From Bryopsis sp. KO-2023 (lineage: Eukaryota > Chlorophyta > Ulvophyceae > Bryopsidales > Bryopsidaceae): a stretch of DNA of 64,000 nt. Under the pieces are notes generated by a model. That model had not been told where the DNA came from, did no database searches, and worked only from the letters and a program-made list of their open reading frames with translations. A program made the translations under genes and the position numbers. The first letter of the stretch is position 1. Each line of letters starts with the position of its first letter. Shown in pieces: positions 26,364 through 38,261 of this stretch. Where the stretch lies: contig BSYQ01000008.1 of assembly GCA_030272585.1 (NCBI GenBank), forward strand, positions 1,054,001 to 1,118,000. The letters run 5' to 3'.

Positions 26364-29149
26364 AGGAGAATTAGCGCAGAAAGTTGAGGGAAAAAAAAGA
26401 AGAAAAGAGGCAGCTGGGATAATGATGCTGGACGAACGGGTTTTTTCTCCTTCTCTGGACGCTCTCTGGTTTTTGTTTTGCATATTGGATCTCTGTATCC
26501 GGCTTAGTAGGGGTTATGTTGAGGTGGAGGTTCAAAAACCCTTTTACTTCTTTTCAAGAAAACAAAACAAAACATGAGAACGAAGGAGAGAATTTCGGTC
26601 CAGGAAATTATGAGTGCGGAGCTTACCTGATGGTTTTTTAGACAAGACATTGAAATGGCTTTTTTTTTTTTATAGACAAGGGTAAAGAAAAAAAAAGGTG
26701 GCTGTAGAGGAAAAAGACGAAATGGAATTTATCGATCACTGAAAAAGTACATCAACACAGTGGGAAGGACATCGGAAATGATGTGCCTTGTGATTAGTAA
26801 TAGGTTGGCCCCTGCTCTCTGTCAAGTCGGGAGATGCATGGGGAAAGTATGAACTCTTTGAGGGTTCATCGATATATCAAGATGGAAGAACTTATATATA
26901 TATATGATGGCATATGATCATTTAGAAAAAAAAAGGGGGAAAAAAGTTTCCGAGGGGTGTGTGTGTGAAAGACTATTTAAGGCAAGTGGATGCACACTCC
27001 ATGGTTGATTTGGAAAGATAGGGGAACAGGTTTCTAGTGGAGACATATTAAAAAAAAAAAAGGAGAGAAGGGGGGTTTGGGGGGGATGCTTTTGTGTGAC
27101 ATGGGGGTTGTCTGTCTCTATGAAAAGAGATCGAAGGCGGAGCGTCAGAAGAGTGGCAGGGCATGTTTGGTTTCAAGGGGACTTGTGAAGAAGAGGTTTT
27201 GGTCCAACTCTTTTTATCCAAGAGGAGGAGGGGGAGACTGTCGGAATTTTCACAAAAGGCAATACAATGTACCAGCCCTCCGAGTCTTCTCAAAAGATGC
27301 TACAATGTATTACATCTCGGTTTCGTCTCAAAAGCGCTACGATGTTTTGCCCTTTGAAACGTTTTCCCGCTTTAGACAGACAGCAGTGCAAACGGCTAGG
27401 GGTTTTTTTTTCAATGGGGGAAGAAAATTGGTGGTCTGGTCTGGTCTGCACCAGTTTTTTTGTTATGCTTGTAGTCCTGTAGATATATGATTTGGTTTAT
27501 GGTTGGGGGGGGGGTCGGGGGGGGGGGGGGGCATCGTGTGGTTAGTAAAAGTTGTGAAGTGGGGGCATCTCGCTGGATTAAGGGAAAAAAAAGAAAAGTT
27601 TACCAAAAATAGGGGGGAAACAAGTGTTGGGAAGTTATAATAGGGTTTTGGGTAAGGGGGAGGTGAAAGTGAAAAAAGGGAGAAGACTGGGGGCAAAAAC
27701 GGTGGGGGTAAAAATATGTTTTGATGGGTTGCGTAGGATTTTTCTTTCTTATTGTTGTTGTAATAAAAAGGAAATTTTGGCTGGACATACAAGATATGTT
27801 TTTTGCCCCCACATTGTCAGACCAACCTCTTGGAGCCAGCGATTGGTGTTCTTTCGGGGGGTGACGGGGTTGGAACAAGTCTGTGAATTTTTTCTTTCTT
27901 GGGGGAAGAAGAGGGGGGGGGTCCAGTTCTGGCTCAACAAAGTCGAGAAATTGGAAATGGTTGCTGAAGTCAACCATTGGCAAAACAGGCTTAACAAAGT
28001 CGAGGAATGGGGGGTGGTTGCTGAAACCAACTTCTGGTAGCAGACTCTGGGATTATTGGCTTTTGGTTTCTGTTGCGTGTTTTTCTTTTTCGTTCAGCTA
28101 TTCACATCGATATATGTATATCCATGAACGGGAAAGAAAATTAGCGACGATTCCGAGCAACCTGATGGCTTGACTGTCCGCATCTTTTTTTTCTTTTCAA
28201 ATGTGGGGTTCTGGGTGCTGTTTCTTTTTTTTCATCGGCCTTGCCATTATGAGGAAAATTTGGTGGTAGGAAGGTTAGAGATTAGAGAGGTGGCGGGGGG
28301 GTGGGGTGGGGTTTGCTCAGGAACAAATGAGGAAGAATGTTTTCAATACCGCTCATCATTAGAAATGCACAGATATATTTTTATGCACAGATGGTCCCTG
28401 CGTATCTCTCATACTTTTGTCTCTTGCATTAAGACAGAAAATAAAATAATGGATGCCTGGATATACTCCAGGTTTATGTTCAGTGGGTGCGAGTATCAAG
28501 AGGCTGTGAGTTGGCTGCGATATCAGCCATCATATGTTTTACACTATGGCCTTCCCTCCCCACACCCCGCACCAGTACATTCACCCAAACCTGACCCCCT
28601 TTCTTCTTACTGCCCAAAGTTGCTCCAGTACATTCACCCCAACCTGACCCCCTTTCTTCTTACTGCCCAAAGTTGCTCCAGTAAATTCACCCCAACCTGA
28701 ACCCCTTTCTTCTTACTCCCCCAAAGTTGCTCCAAATCCGTTTCTCAGTATCACAGAAGGTGGATTTTTGTCTTTGCACTATTCTCATATTGTGGTGAAG
28801 AGGTCATCACAATCGCCTGGTGGTCTGGACTGACGATTTCGAACCATCCTGCAGTTTCAGCAACAGATTGGAATCGATCAAACTTTGGTGGGGTTCCCAC
28901 ATCTGGTTGGCAGATCAAAGAGGTGGTAGCATGGAGTCGTTTGATATCCAAAAGAAAACTGGAAAAATGCCCCACCCCACAAAGTGGTGCATGACTAAAC
29001 CCATGGACGCCATCCCCCAAGCAGTTTTAGGTTTAGGGATGTGTAAATCCATGACACCCTGCTGATTCATGATCGAGAATTTTCTGAAAGTTTTTGTTTT
29101 CATATTGCTTGTGTTTTCCTCTGTGGTGTAGCACAGAGGGTGAAGGATT
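26364..29149. other. Intergenic, purine/G-rich, no gene recognised
   Basis: The plus strand is strongly G/A-rich from 26.6 to 28.2 kb, with G runs near 27510-27530, 27913-27921 and 28290-28312 and A runs near 26930 and 27050. Open frames up to 138 codons are compositionally biased and unrecognised. A three-copy tandem repeat lies at 28572-28735. The stretch from 28740 to 29149 is probably the 3' flank of B9D1. Confidence 0.5.
28572..28735 (+). repeat. 53-base tandem repeat, 3 copies
   Basis: Copies begin at 28572, 28625 and 28678. Each runs ccagtacattcacccc, aacctgaccccc, tttcttcttactgcc, caaagttgct. The first two differ by about one base; the third has several changes and one extra base. 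The plus-strand frame passes through the first copies as a Pro/Ser/Leu-rich peptide, but there is no evidence it is translated. Confidence 0.9.
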
Positions 29150-30544
29150 TCAGCTTCCAGTTTTTGCCGTTGCTTCTTTTGTCACCTGATATCCAAACAG
29201 CTCCATGTCTTTTGTAAGCAGGTTGATTTGCAAATTGATGAAACCGCTGGAGGCGACCCTGACCACCTCCCGGCCATCTCCAAAACTTGGAAATTTCGGA
29301 TCAGAAAACTCGGCCGGCATCCCAGTCACCCACGCTATGAATTCCTTCATGATCGACGCTGATTTCGGTCTGTACAGTCGGATCTTACATGTGTGCCTAA
29401 CAGCAAGCAACGTTTAAAAAAAAACGTCCACACAATGATTTTGCAGAAGGCCTGCTTGACGTGACACACATCATTGGTCTGGTTTCTTTCTTTGTTAATT
29501 TTTTCTTATTTTTTTTTTCGGGGGGGAGAGTGTTTCTAGTCGTGCATTCCTTCATTCGTGCACCTGTTCATATTTATTGTTGTGGATTTCAGTTCCTTTT
29601 TTCGGTTTTTTTTCTTTTTTTTTTGGGGGGGGGTGATACCTTCCAGCACAGGTAGGCAAGTGTGTAGAGCCGTATCCTTTCACAACATCCCGGCCAAACA
29701 TATCCAATCCATAAACGCTGACCACCATTTGAGGCCATCCGAACGCATTGGTGCTTTTGTATGTGGCATCCAGGGGGAAATTCCAAACGAGCTCACGGCC
29801 AGACCCTTCCAAATTAACAAAAACTCATAACAACGTAACTGGTAACACCTTTTCTGTGCCAAAATATAGCATCCAAATTTCCAACCATAAAACTCGAAAA
29901 GAAAAGAATATCTGACTCCACTCCAATCCCAATGAACCAAACTTTCTTGACATTCTTACTGTGCAAAATTTTCACTTGTCATCACCCTCTTTTTTTTCTT
30001 CTCTTTCAGAAATTTTATAATGACTAATCCCAACAAAGCATGCTAAGATGCCTCAAAACAAAGCCACCACCACAGTTGCTTTTTTTCTAGATTCTCTCCC
30101 AATATATTACAAGAAGCACACTCCTGACAATATAAATATAATTTTATTTTTTCTACCTGTTCCTTGTCTGGCCACTTGAGTCAACCCTTCTTCAGTTCCG
30201 TCCAAAAGCTGCCAATCATCCCCATGCACGATTTCAAATTTGCAAAAGGCATTGGAGCACCCTGGAATCTACACACCTTTTTTACTTTCTTCTGTGCCGA
30301 TCCACACACGGATATATATATCCACATATATCCAAGTTTCTGTTTGAAGCAGTGTCTATTGAGGGGGGTGAGGAGCCTTGGCATATCATTTCAATTTCCA
30401 GGTTTTCCTTTCCCATCCACCAGCCCAGGAGAAAGAAAATTCTCATATTACATCGTAAAGACGTCGAAGTCGTCACCCACTCACTTCTGCGGACTCGATT
30501 TGTCCAGTGGCCATTACAGTGAAGGAATCAGCATGCGAGTCCAT
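29150..30544 (-). CDS. B9D1: B9 domain protein 1, ciliary transition zone
   Basis: Four exons give 194 residues, close to the family length of about 200: 30544-30485, 30268-30157, 29805-29640, 29396-29150. The protein is a single B9 (C2-like) domain. Visible conserved parts are ATGQIESAE (12-20), the [17 protein letters not shown] strand, [48 protein letters not shown]...[12 protein letters not shown] and [13 protein letters not shown] near the end. B9D1 works with B9D2 and MKS1 in the MKS module, which gates entry of membrane proteins into the cilium, so this organism probably builds cilia or flagella. The acceptor before exon 3 (GGAAG/GG) is weak and is the least certain junction. The start is the first ATG of exon 1. 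It is divergent from the next gene. Confidence 0.9.
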
Positions 30545-30801
30545 TTTCTCCTTAAAACGCAACACACTTCCCCCCAGCGTGAATAAACAAGCACTCGATC
30601 GACCCTCACCTTCGATTTTGCCGTCCAACGATCCAACCCCTCCACAAAACACGCGAGGGGAAAAAAAATCCTGCGCTTGCCAGAAACAAGAAACTGTGAT
30701 GCAGAGAAACAGTTACGTAATCGTCGCAAAAAACTCGGATAGAAAAGATCCATGCATGGGAGGAGTTTTGTTCCGCTGCTGGAGAATGTCGCCTCGACCA
30801 A
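30545..30801. promoter_or_regulatory. Shared 257-base upstream region (B9D1 and 30802 gene)
   Basis: Only 257 bases separate the two divergent start codons, so regulatory elements are probably shared or interleaved. No individual motif is claimed. Confidence 0.5.
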
Positions 30802-32208
30802 ATGTTCGTTCTTTGCTCAAGGTCGTGGGTAGCTTCCACCCTGCGCGTCAAACGCCCCGCGACAAGCCACCTTGAACGGAGTCTTGTTCAAGGCGCTCGA
30901 CTGCCGAAACCAAGTTCTTGCCGAACGTTTCGCGTTGGTGGCCTTCGCTGTCGTTCCTCCAAGGTCGCATCCGAGTCGACGTCCAACATGCTTCCTTCCG
31001 GGGTGGCAGAACTCATAGAAAAACTGCACAACTCCACCAGTGGGAGGGTGGCGCTGTGTCTGCCTGGGGGCGGAGCGACTTCTGGCGCGTGGCTGACGAC
31101 TGTGCCAAGAGCGAGCAACACGGTCGTCGAGGCCGTCGTTCCTTATGCGAGGGAGAGCATCATCGACTATCTAGGCAAGGAGCCTCGATCTTACTGCAGC
31201 GAGGAAACCGCGCTTTCGCTGGCAGAGGTCGCTTACAAGCGTGCCGTCAGAAACGGCCCGTATGGCGTGCCCCTATTTGGAGTGGCTGCGACGTGTGCTT
31301 TGGCTACTTCGTCCCCCAAGAAAGGAGACCATCGAGTTTTCGTGGGGCTCCACGGCCGACATGGCGCGAAAGTCTACAAGCTGACGCTGTGTAAGGGAGC
31401 GAGGTCCAGGAGTGGAGAGGAAGAAATCGCTAGTCGAGTGGTGGTCGGCACCATCGGCAATGCGCTGTTGGAAACGGACGACGCTTTGCCTGAGATGCTC
31501 GATGGACACTTGGTCCAGGGGGAGGAGATCGAGTGCTCGTCACGGCCGCAGTCACGTGACGTGGGCGAAGCTATTGATGGGCTGTTGCATGGGACAGTGG
31601 ACTGTGTTGAATTCTGTGGGGATGAGGTGGTGGTGGATGCCCCCAGAGCTCGACGTGCTTACCTGTCGGGCTCCTTCAATCCGCTGCATGACGGTCACAT
31701 TGGGATGTTGAAGCTGGCAGAAAAGGTGCTGGGGACGACAGGCTGCTTCGAAATGACGGTCAGTCATCCAGACAAGGGGATTGTAGACAGGGAGGAAGTG
31801 CTGAGAAGAGTTGGTCAGTTCAAAGAATCAGGCATGCCCATCGTTTTGACGGCGAAACACATTTTCACAAGGAAAGCGATGCTGTTTGAGGGGAGCACGT
31901 TCGTGGTTGGGTACGACACGGCGGCTCGCCTGGTCAATCCCAAATACTACAAAAACGACAAGGAAACGATGCTGGTGGAGTTTGAGGGATTGAGGTCGAG
32001 GGGGTGCTCTTTTTTCGTGTTGGGCAGATTAGATGATGGGCAGTTCAAAGGATTGGAAGACATAAATCTCCCTGAAGAGCTGACGGACTTGTTCGCGGGG
32101 GTTTCTGAAGCTGAGTTCAGGATAGACGTATCCTCAACAGAGATACGAAACAGAAAGCTACAGGAATCTGGAAAAAAACAAAGCGACGAGAATGGGAATC
32201 TAGCATAA
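30802..32208 (+). CDS. CinA-like plus nicotinamide/cytidylyl-type nucleotidylyltransferase
   Basis: A single exon of 468 residues, intronless unlike most of its neighbours. Residues 1-60 are Arg/Ser-rich and basic, resembling an organelle transit peptide. About 62-255 resembles the CinA C-terminal/PncC amidase fold (GRVALCLPGGGATSGAW, PRASNTVVEAVVPY, YCSEETALSLAEVAYKRA, PLFGVAATCALA, then DHRVFVGLHG). About 283-455 is a nucleotidylyltransferase of the HxGH type, with GSFNPLHDGH at 290-299 and SSTEIRNR near the C-terminus. Both halves belong to NAD-cycle families in other organisms (nicotinamide mononucleotide deamidation and adenylylation), and plants have proteins of this two-part type. The exact reaction here is inferred, not shown. 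The usual Ser/Thr catalytic motif of PncC appears altered (GGGATSG). Confidence 0.85.
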   Translation: MFVLCSRSWVASTLRVKRPATSHLERSLVQGARLPKPSSCRTFRVGGLRCRSSKVASESTSNMLPSGVAELIEKLHNSTSGRVALCLPGGGATSGAWLTTVPRASNTVVEAVVPYARESIIDYLGKEPRSYCSEETALSLAEVAYKRAVRNGPYGVPLFGVAATCALATSSPKKGDHRVFVGLHGRHGAKVYKLTLCKGARSRSGEEEIASRVVVGTIGNALLETDDALPEMLDGHLVQGEEIECSSRPQSRDVGEAIDGLLHGTVDCVEFCGDEVVVDAPRARRAYLSGSFNPLHDGHIGMLKLAEKVLGTTGCFEMTVSHPDKGIVDREEVLRRVGQFKESGMPIVLTAKHIFTRKAMLFEGSTFVVGYDTAARLVNPKYYKNDKETMLVEFEGLRSRGCSFFVLGRLDDGQFKGLEDINLPEELTDLFAGVSEAEFRIDVSSTEIRNRKLQESGKKQSDENGNLA

Positions 32209-33771
32209 GGGGTTTTACCTTTGTGTGAACAATAGAAGGCACCACTCTTCAATCAGGTGCTCCCTGATGCTGTGGATGCTTCAAAGAGTAGTTTTTCCGA
32301 AATGATGTTCGGCAATGTGGATTTGTTGTGTCAATGAGATCAAGAACAAGACTTGCTCGGCCAGCCAGTCAATGTGGATGGGCACCCACATTGATCTTTC
32401 GTTCTACCAGACAGGTCCTCACAACGCATGAAAGGCTTGCTTAGAACTGGTCAGCCATCCTTTGTTTGGACCTTTCCGTGTATACCACCTTTCCATGATT
32501 TTAATTATAATCGCTTTGTTTAACAACACAGTGACCTCTCCACAATGAGATGATGCTACAACCCCATTTCAGCCCACATCCTTCCATCCTGTGGGCAATG
32601 CTCATCCAAAAAGTTGGAAACGTTCAGCCACGAATCGTCGAAAACGCAATATCTTTTTTTAACTCTAAACAACACGAGAAAGACAAAACACTCTTTTCCT
32701 GCGCTGTCATTTGAGAAGTCAGGAAACGCGTCTCCACAGACAGGAAGTTCGTAGACACACTGCAAAGAGAAAGTTGACCGAGGATATATAGTCAGACTGT
32801 GAACTTCGTGTTGGTGGAAAGGTCAAATAGGCGAACAAAAGCTCGTAAATCGATTCGAAGTCTTTCTGTAGGTAGGCAAGTGGGCTCCATGTCCAGTCTT
32901 TGTGTGGGCGTTTTATCGATAACGCTGTCTCCCCACGACTGATAATCTGACGTGCCAAAAGACATCGCAACGCCTGATGAATTCAAAGGCATAACTGCAT
33001 GCCTTATGTTGGTCAGTGGATTGGACAGCCCGCTTTTGAAAACCATGGCAGCCCGCAGGTCCACAACTCAGTGGAGAGTGCTTCGAGGAATGTGTCGTCG
33101 ACGTCTCTTATGAACAAGGTTATCAAAAGGTCGGCGACTGGGAACATGCATCTTCCGGCACGATTGTCGACTTGCAGACGCTAGGGAGGAACTCTTCGTT
33201 GATGCTTTAAAAAAATCGCGCACCATGGCAATTTCAGGCGAATCGGGTGTGGTAGCACCATGTCCGCTCGGTTAAACCAAACAAATTCGTTCCGCTACCG
33301 CAACATCCTTGGTGGGCAGTGTTGAGCGTGTGTCCAGTATGGGTTGTCAGGATTGGTATCCTCGCCTATGACACTGTGAGCTACGCCACGGTCCTCTCGA
33401 ACCCGCGAGAATACATATATTGCGCGGAGCCCTGTTGGCGTTTCACTCCAGGAAAGTGAAGCAGTGGAGAGAAGTGGGTCGTTTCCCATTGTACTGTGCA
33501 GGTGTTGTTCTGCCCTTGGTACGTAATGGGGAGCTGCCTGACAGCTAGAGTTCACACCTTTGTCCCCATCCATCTCAAGGTTGAGACAGCAGAAATTACA
33601 CAAACTCTTGACGTATAAAACTCGCGGGGTTGTTCGTCCTCACCAACAAAGCGACAAGCACGGTTGCCTTGTCGTTCATCGAATTTTTGACGAACCCCAA
33701 CAGTGAGCATTGCTATCGGGAGCACAGCCGGCGTTTTTATCGATTCGCTACCAAGCCGGAATAGCGCAAAT
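32209..33771. other. Intergenic with an unrecognised possible minus-strand gene
   Basis: Three minus-strand open segments lie in a row: 33603-33295, 33064-32792 and 32765-32556. The last opens right after a plausible acceptor (tttgcag) and reads to a stop with an even amino acid mix (for example SWLNVSNFLDEHCPQDGRMW). They could be exons of one gene, but donors between them are poor and no family is recognised. The final 150 bases probably contain the haloperoxidase promoter and leader. An in-frame GTG at 33703 upstream of the ATG is not favoured as a start. Confidence 0.25.
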
Positions 33772-35846
33772 ATGTATTCGAGGACCTCTACCTCCCGACT
33801 GTCCGCCATCGGGCGTGCTGCTATGGTCTTGGGTTTGCTTTGTGGTGCAGCAAACGCCATCGACCCACAATATTTCCCCAAGAATTGCGCTAAGATATGT
33901 AAAGGACCTGAGGATTTCGCGACTCCTCTACCGCCAGGTCCCACTGGGAAAGGGAATAGACCGAGCGAATGGTCCATCGTCACCCTCAACCAGATCAAGG
34001 CGAACCTCGGCACCACGTCGCCACCGGGAGTCGGTAGAGCTCTCGCCATCGTGAGCATGTGTATGTACGAGGCGGTCTCCCTCTTCGAATCGGAGAACCT
34101 GGAGCCATGGGCAGCCAAGGACTTCGAAAAGATTGACGACAACGAGTATATGGACGACGTGATCGACGGCGCTGCCTTCACGGCGTTGGAATACCTGTTC
34201 GAGGACTTCGACAGTTTCGAATCCGTGCCAGAATCCTTGAAGGAGATCAACAAAGCCAAGGACACCAAGAGTTTGCTGTCTAGGGCCAGGACGCTGGCTG
34301 CGAAAGGTCTTGCTAAAGCACAGGCGAAGGTCGGGTTCAAACTTCTGAACACTAAAATCGCCTTGGCCACTGGAGCCATCGCTTGCGACGAAGTCATCGA
34401 GAAGGTAAGCAGTTCTGTACCTCATGTATTTTTTTCAAAAGCGCTGAGGGGTTGACTAACACCTCACTTCTACACGGCTGCTGCGTTTCCAACTGCATGG
34501 GGGTTTGAATTCGATTCTGGTGTATCTCGCAGTTTGCTGAGGATGGATTCGACGGCCTCGCCCGACCGCTGCCGGACACCGAAGTCGAAGAATTCGAGCC
34601 GATCAATGACCCGCAGAGCATTTCTGGAGTCACCGACTGCGAAAAAGAAATGAAAAACTTGGACAGGTGGCAGCCATTGTGCACCCCCAAGGAGAAGAAG
34701 CCATTGGCTGATGTTGGAAACCCTGACTGCAAGGTCCAATCCTGGCTGGCTCCATGGGCTGGTGGAATGACCTCCTTTGCCCTCCTCAAAGGAACCCCAA
34801 AAGATGGCAAGAAAATCGTCTCCAAGGTTGCAGCTGTGGACAAGACCATCCTTGGTGGACCCCCCTCCGTCAATGTCGGTTTGGAGTGGCAAAAGCAAAT
34901 GATGGAGGTCGTGGAAGCTTCCGCCAAGCTGGACGATGTGTTCAAATTGGTAGCGGAGCACTGGGCTGATGGTCCAGACTCCACTGCACCTCCCGGGACT
35001 TGGTTTTTGATCGCCAACGACGCTGCTAAAGCTGAGGGTTTGGATACTGTGGAAACTGCCAAGCTGTTGATGTTGGTTGGTGCTGCATTGAATGATGCTG
35101 GGGTTGCTTCGTGGAGGTTGAAATCTACCTATGATTCCATCAGGCCCCTCCAGATGGTCCAGTGTGGATTCATTGGAAGTTCCATCAGGTACTTTTCTGG
35201 TTTCACTCATATTTGCTGGATGTCGCATTGGGCATGTTTCTAAATGGTGATGGCTTAGTTTGCATGCATGCATGCTATTCAATTTGATCTGCCCTCCTGA
35301 CAAAAACACTGTTGCGTGTCTTTTCCTTGCAGGAAAGTTGATGCTTGGAGGGGACCCTACATGGGTGTCGGCCCCACCCGAGTCGATGAGTGGCAGCCAT
35401 TCCAGCTTGACACTTTCAAAACCCCTCCCTTTGCTGGATACGTCTCCGGCCACTCCACCTTCAGCTCTGCGGCTGCTGAGGTCCTGAAATTGTACTTCGG
35501 AAGCGACAAGTACTTGGGACCACAATGTGCTAAGTTTGAGGAAGGTGGCTCCAGCTTCGAGAGAAAGATCACTTCATTGGAGGAAGGATTCATCAAGGGT
35601 CTTACTGATGTCCCCAACAAAGGCCGAAAGACTGTGGGCTACTCGCCAGCATCTGACGTTACCATTTGCTGGGAGACTTTCAGCGATGCTGCCGCCCAAG
35701 CTGGCGAGTCCAGGGTGTATGGAGGCATTCACGTGAAAGCCGATGATGTGGATGGAGCTGGTGTCGGAAAGCAAGTCGCCCGATCCGTTTTCGTGAAAGG
35801 AAACGCTCTTTTCGGCGAGAAGACCAAAATCAAGGCGGTCTTATAA
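33772..35846 (+). CDS. Vanadium-dependent haloperoxidase / PAP2-like protein, secreted
   Basis: Three exons give 600 residues: 33772-34404, 34533-35188, 35333-35846, with phases consistent. A signal peptide is visible (hydrophobic AAMVLGLLCGAANA, about 17-31). The C-terminal half carries the vanadate/phosphate pocket in order: Lys408 and Arg415 in KSTYDSIRP, Ser468-Gly469-His470 in YVSGHSTFS, and Arg557 plus His563 in ESRVYGGIHV. By family, vanadium haloperoxidases oxidise halides with H2O2; the same fold also serves acid phosphatases, and the motif set (SGHSTF, RxYGGIH) favours the haloperoxidase-like branch. Halide preference cannot be told. The region 36-330 (predicted mainly helical) is typical of the bacterial/algal form of this family. 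The start is the ATG immediately before the signal peptide. Confidence 0.88.
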
Positions 35847-36390
35847 TTGATCCGTAAGAATTTGATACTTTTCCCAAACGTTTTTTTTTTTGTTTTTTTT
35901 TTTGCGTGTGTTTTTTAAATTCAGAAAGTAGGACAGGGTTCGTCCTAATAGAAATGGTCCATAGGGGAATTTGACTTTATATAAACACTGTATTTTTGTG
36001 TACTCTTACGATCCAGCGATTTCACCACTACATACAAAAAAACAAACAAATTTTATTCAAGATTCAAATCTGCCAGCACTGGGGCAGACTTGGAATCATC
36101 ATTTGCAGCAAGTTTTCGTGATGGGGTGTAAATTCTATTGGGACTTGTTGTGGAGTATATCGTTGGATGTAAAAACTAAACCGGCACCTCAAAATTGGCA
36201 TTGGATGGTCTGTTTCACTGCTGTGTTAAAAAACCACTTTGTTGGGGTGATGCTATGATTAAATTCTTCATCTTAGAATAATACATGATAATTAAATTGA
36301 TACTCTTGGTTGGCAATGGTCTGGGCTGTTTGACTTTTGTCTTGCATTAATCAATACTGAAACTTTTCGAAAGCCTCATTTATTGCACAA

Positions 36391-36391
36391 G

Positions 36392-36421
<30 letters not shown>
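36391..36421 (+). repeat. TA microsatellite
   Basis: About fifteen TA dinucleotides in the intergenic DNA after the haloperoxidase gene. Confidence 0.9.
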
Positions 36422-36422
<1 letters not shown>

Positions 36423-37083
36423 GAAGCAAGCTCTTCGGTAATCTCTCTACCTTCGTTAACTAACAGGATCAGCTTCTGCTATGGGAAATGAGTTCCTCGG
36501 TGTTAATTTTATGGTCCCTGCAGCACAGGATTCCTTGTTTCAAAATCTGTCGCTGGGAATTGAGGAAGCTGGATCGATTTGGTCTGAAAACAGTTAGTGG
36601 CTTTGGCAGCTGGCAGTTCTTTGAAACATAAGACAGGAACAAAAAAACGATGCCAGAAATCTGATCTGGCACACTTTTGATCCAGCTGCGGGGAGAGCGA
36701 TGGTCTGGGTGGTTTATTGGGATAGTTTTTTTTAAACAGTTTTAAAAGTGGAGAGAGGGGCTTGGTTTTTTGGGGACGATGTGTAATTATCGATTGCATA
36801 CATCCTTGGATGTGCCCAGGAGTTCACCTATCTATAAAAACAAACCAGCTTGGTACAATTTGATTGAGGATTATTGTAGTTCCAAAAAAAATGGTCGAAG
36901 AATAAGTTGCTGAATACACTGGCTGAATAAATACAGAAAGAAACAGAAAAAAGGTTGCATCCCTGTTGATCGCTAAAAGTAAAAGAAAATTTCCATTGCA
37001 GTGTGGTTTCAGCCGTCTGTTGAAACAAGAATAGAAGTCTTCCGTTTTCACAATTGTCTGTCCAGATCCCTCGACTTTGCAGT

Positions 37084-37112
37084 CTGACATTGATATTGAT
37101 ATTGATATTGAT
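37084..37112 (+). repeat. GATATT hexamer microsatellite
   Basis: Four consecutive gatatt/attgat units. The minus-strand frame reads Gln-Tyr repeats, taken as chance. Confidence 0.85.
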
Positions 37113-37493
37113 GCATCAAAGAGAGGAGACCATCGACACCATCTAGCCACCACCACTTCATCACCCCTTGCTTGTACCCACCTTGGTCTTCTGATTCTTT
37201 TTTTTTTTCGGAACAAAAGTTTTTGCAACTGTTGTAGACAGCACAATGCACCAGGGACAACACAGGGTGAACGTAGTGTTACAGAGAAGCCCCTACTAAT
37301 TCTAGAGTCCCGAATATATACGAAAACCGGAGGTACAACCAACCGGCTGTACTGCAACCACCTCACTTCAATCTCGGGTTGACAACTCAACACATATACA
37401 TTCCTAGGGACATAATGTATTTACTCAATCTCTGGCCTTTGTGGCAGGATCAAAATAATAGATTCCTCTGGTGATCATAGTGGTGATATACAT

Positions 37494-37519
37494 TTTGCGG
37501 CTCATACATGAGCCGCAAA
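37494..37519. other. Perfect 12-base-stem hairpin
   Basis: tttgcggctcat and atgagccgcaaa are exact inverted copies separated by two bases (ac). It could extrude as a cruciform or fold in RNA. It stands alone in intergenic DNA about 1.6 kb after the haloperoxidase stop and about 1.2 kb after the end of the mTERF frame. Confidence 0.8.
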
Positions 37520-38261
37520 GTATATTTCGCTGTTGGCAGTACCCCTGCGCTACGTTTCTCACAGACTCAACAAGTGGACTGCTGGATCGTTGCACTCCTT
37601 TCCTCAGCGCCTAGAATTTCTTCTACAAAAGGTATGTGGTGGTAAAAAAACATAATTTTTTTTTTGGCCCATGCTATTGACCATATCTGATGAGACATGT
37701 TGTGTCGCTTGGAAAATTGGTTGAGATTACCAATTGAGATACCTCTGAAGTCACTTCAGTGGAAGGATATTTGTCTGGAGGAAAGTGGTAGTGCAATGCT
37801 GCTCGTTAATCTCTGTTGGGTTTGCAGGCAGTTTGAATCATTGCGGTGAAGCTTTTTTTTTTGGCCACTACTGGTCAGTTCGGCAGTTGATGATACAAGA
37901 GCAGCCCAAAGGGTGTAGAGGGTCAGAGGCGACTGTTTAGAAAGAAGGAAATAAATCTAAATTCCAGTCCGAAAAACATGAAAGATTACTTTTCTCAAAT
38001 TTGGGGGGGGGGCGGTGCAGTTCATGGTGGGGAGATGGTGTGTTACCAATACTGAGTATTTGATGTAGTTTTAATCAAAGATGGTTTGTTTTACTTTGAG
38101 GTTTGCAAGAAACAGTGTCATTAAGTGAAGAAAACAAATCCGTGAGGTGATATTTCCCAATTTTACATGCAAAAAACAGTTAATTTAGGTGTAATGAACA
38201 GAAGGCATACAATGTAAATCGCAAGGTATTTTCACTACTGAGGTCAACGCAGTCCTGTAAT

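Noticed and set aside
28572..28735. Tandem 53-base repeat considered as a CRISPR-like array
   Set aside because: Units are contiguous with no unique spacers, in a eukaryotic intergenic region.
33552..35525. Two long minus-strand frames (281 and 351 codons) opposite the haloperoxidase gene
   Set aside because: Both mirror the coding strand of a gene with all catalytic residues in frame, including across its introns; no independent motif.
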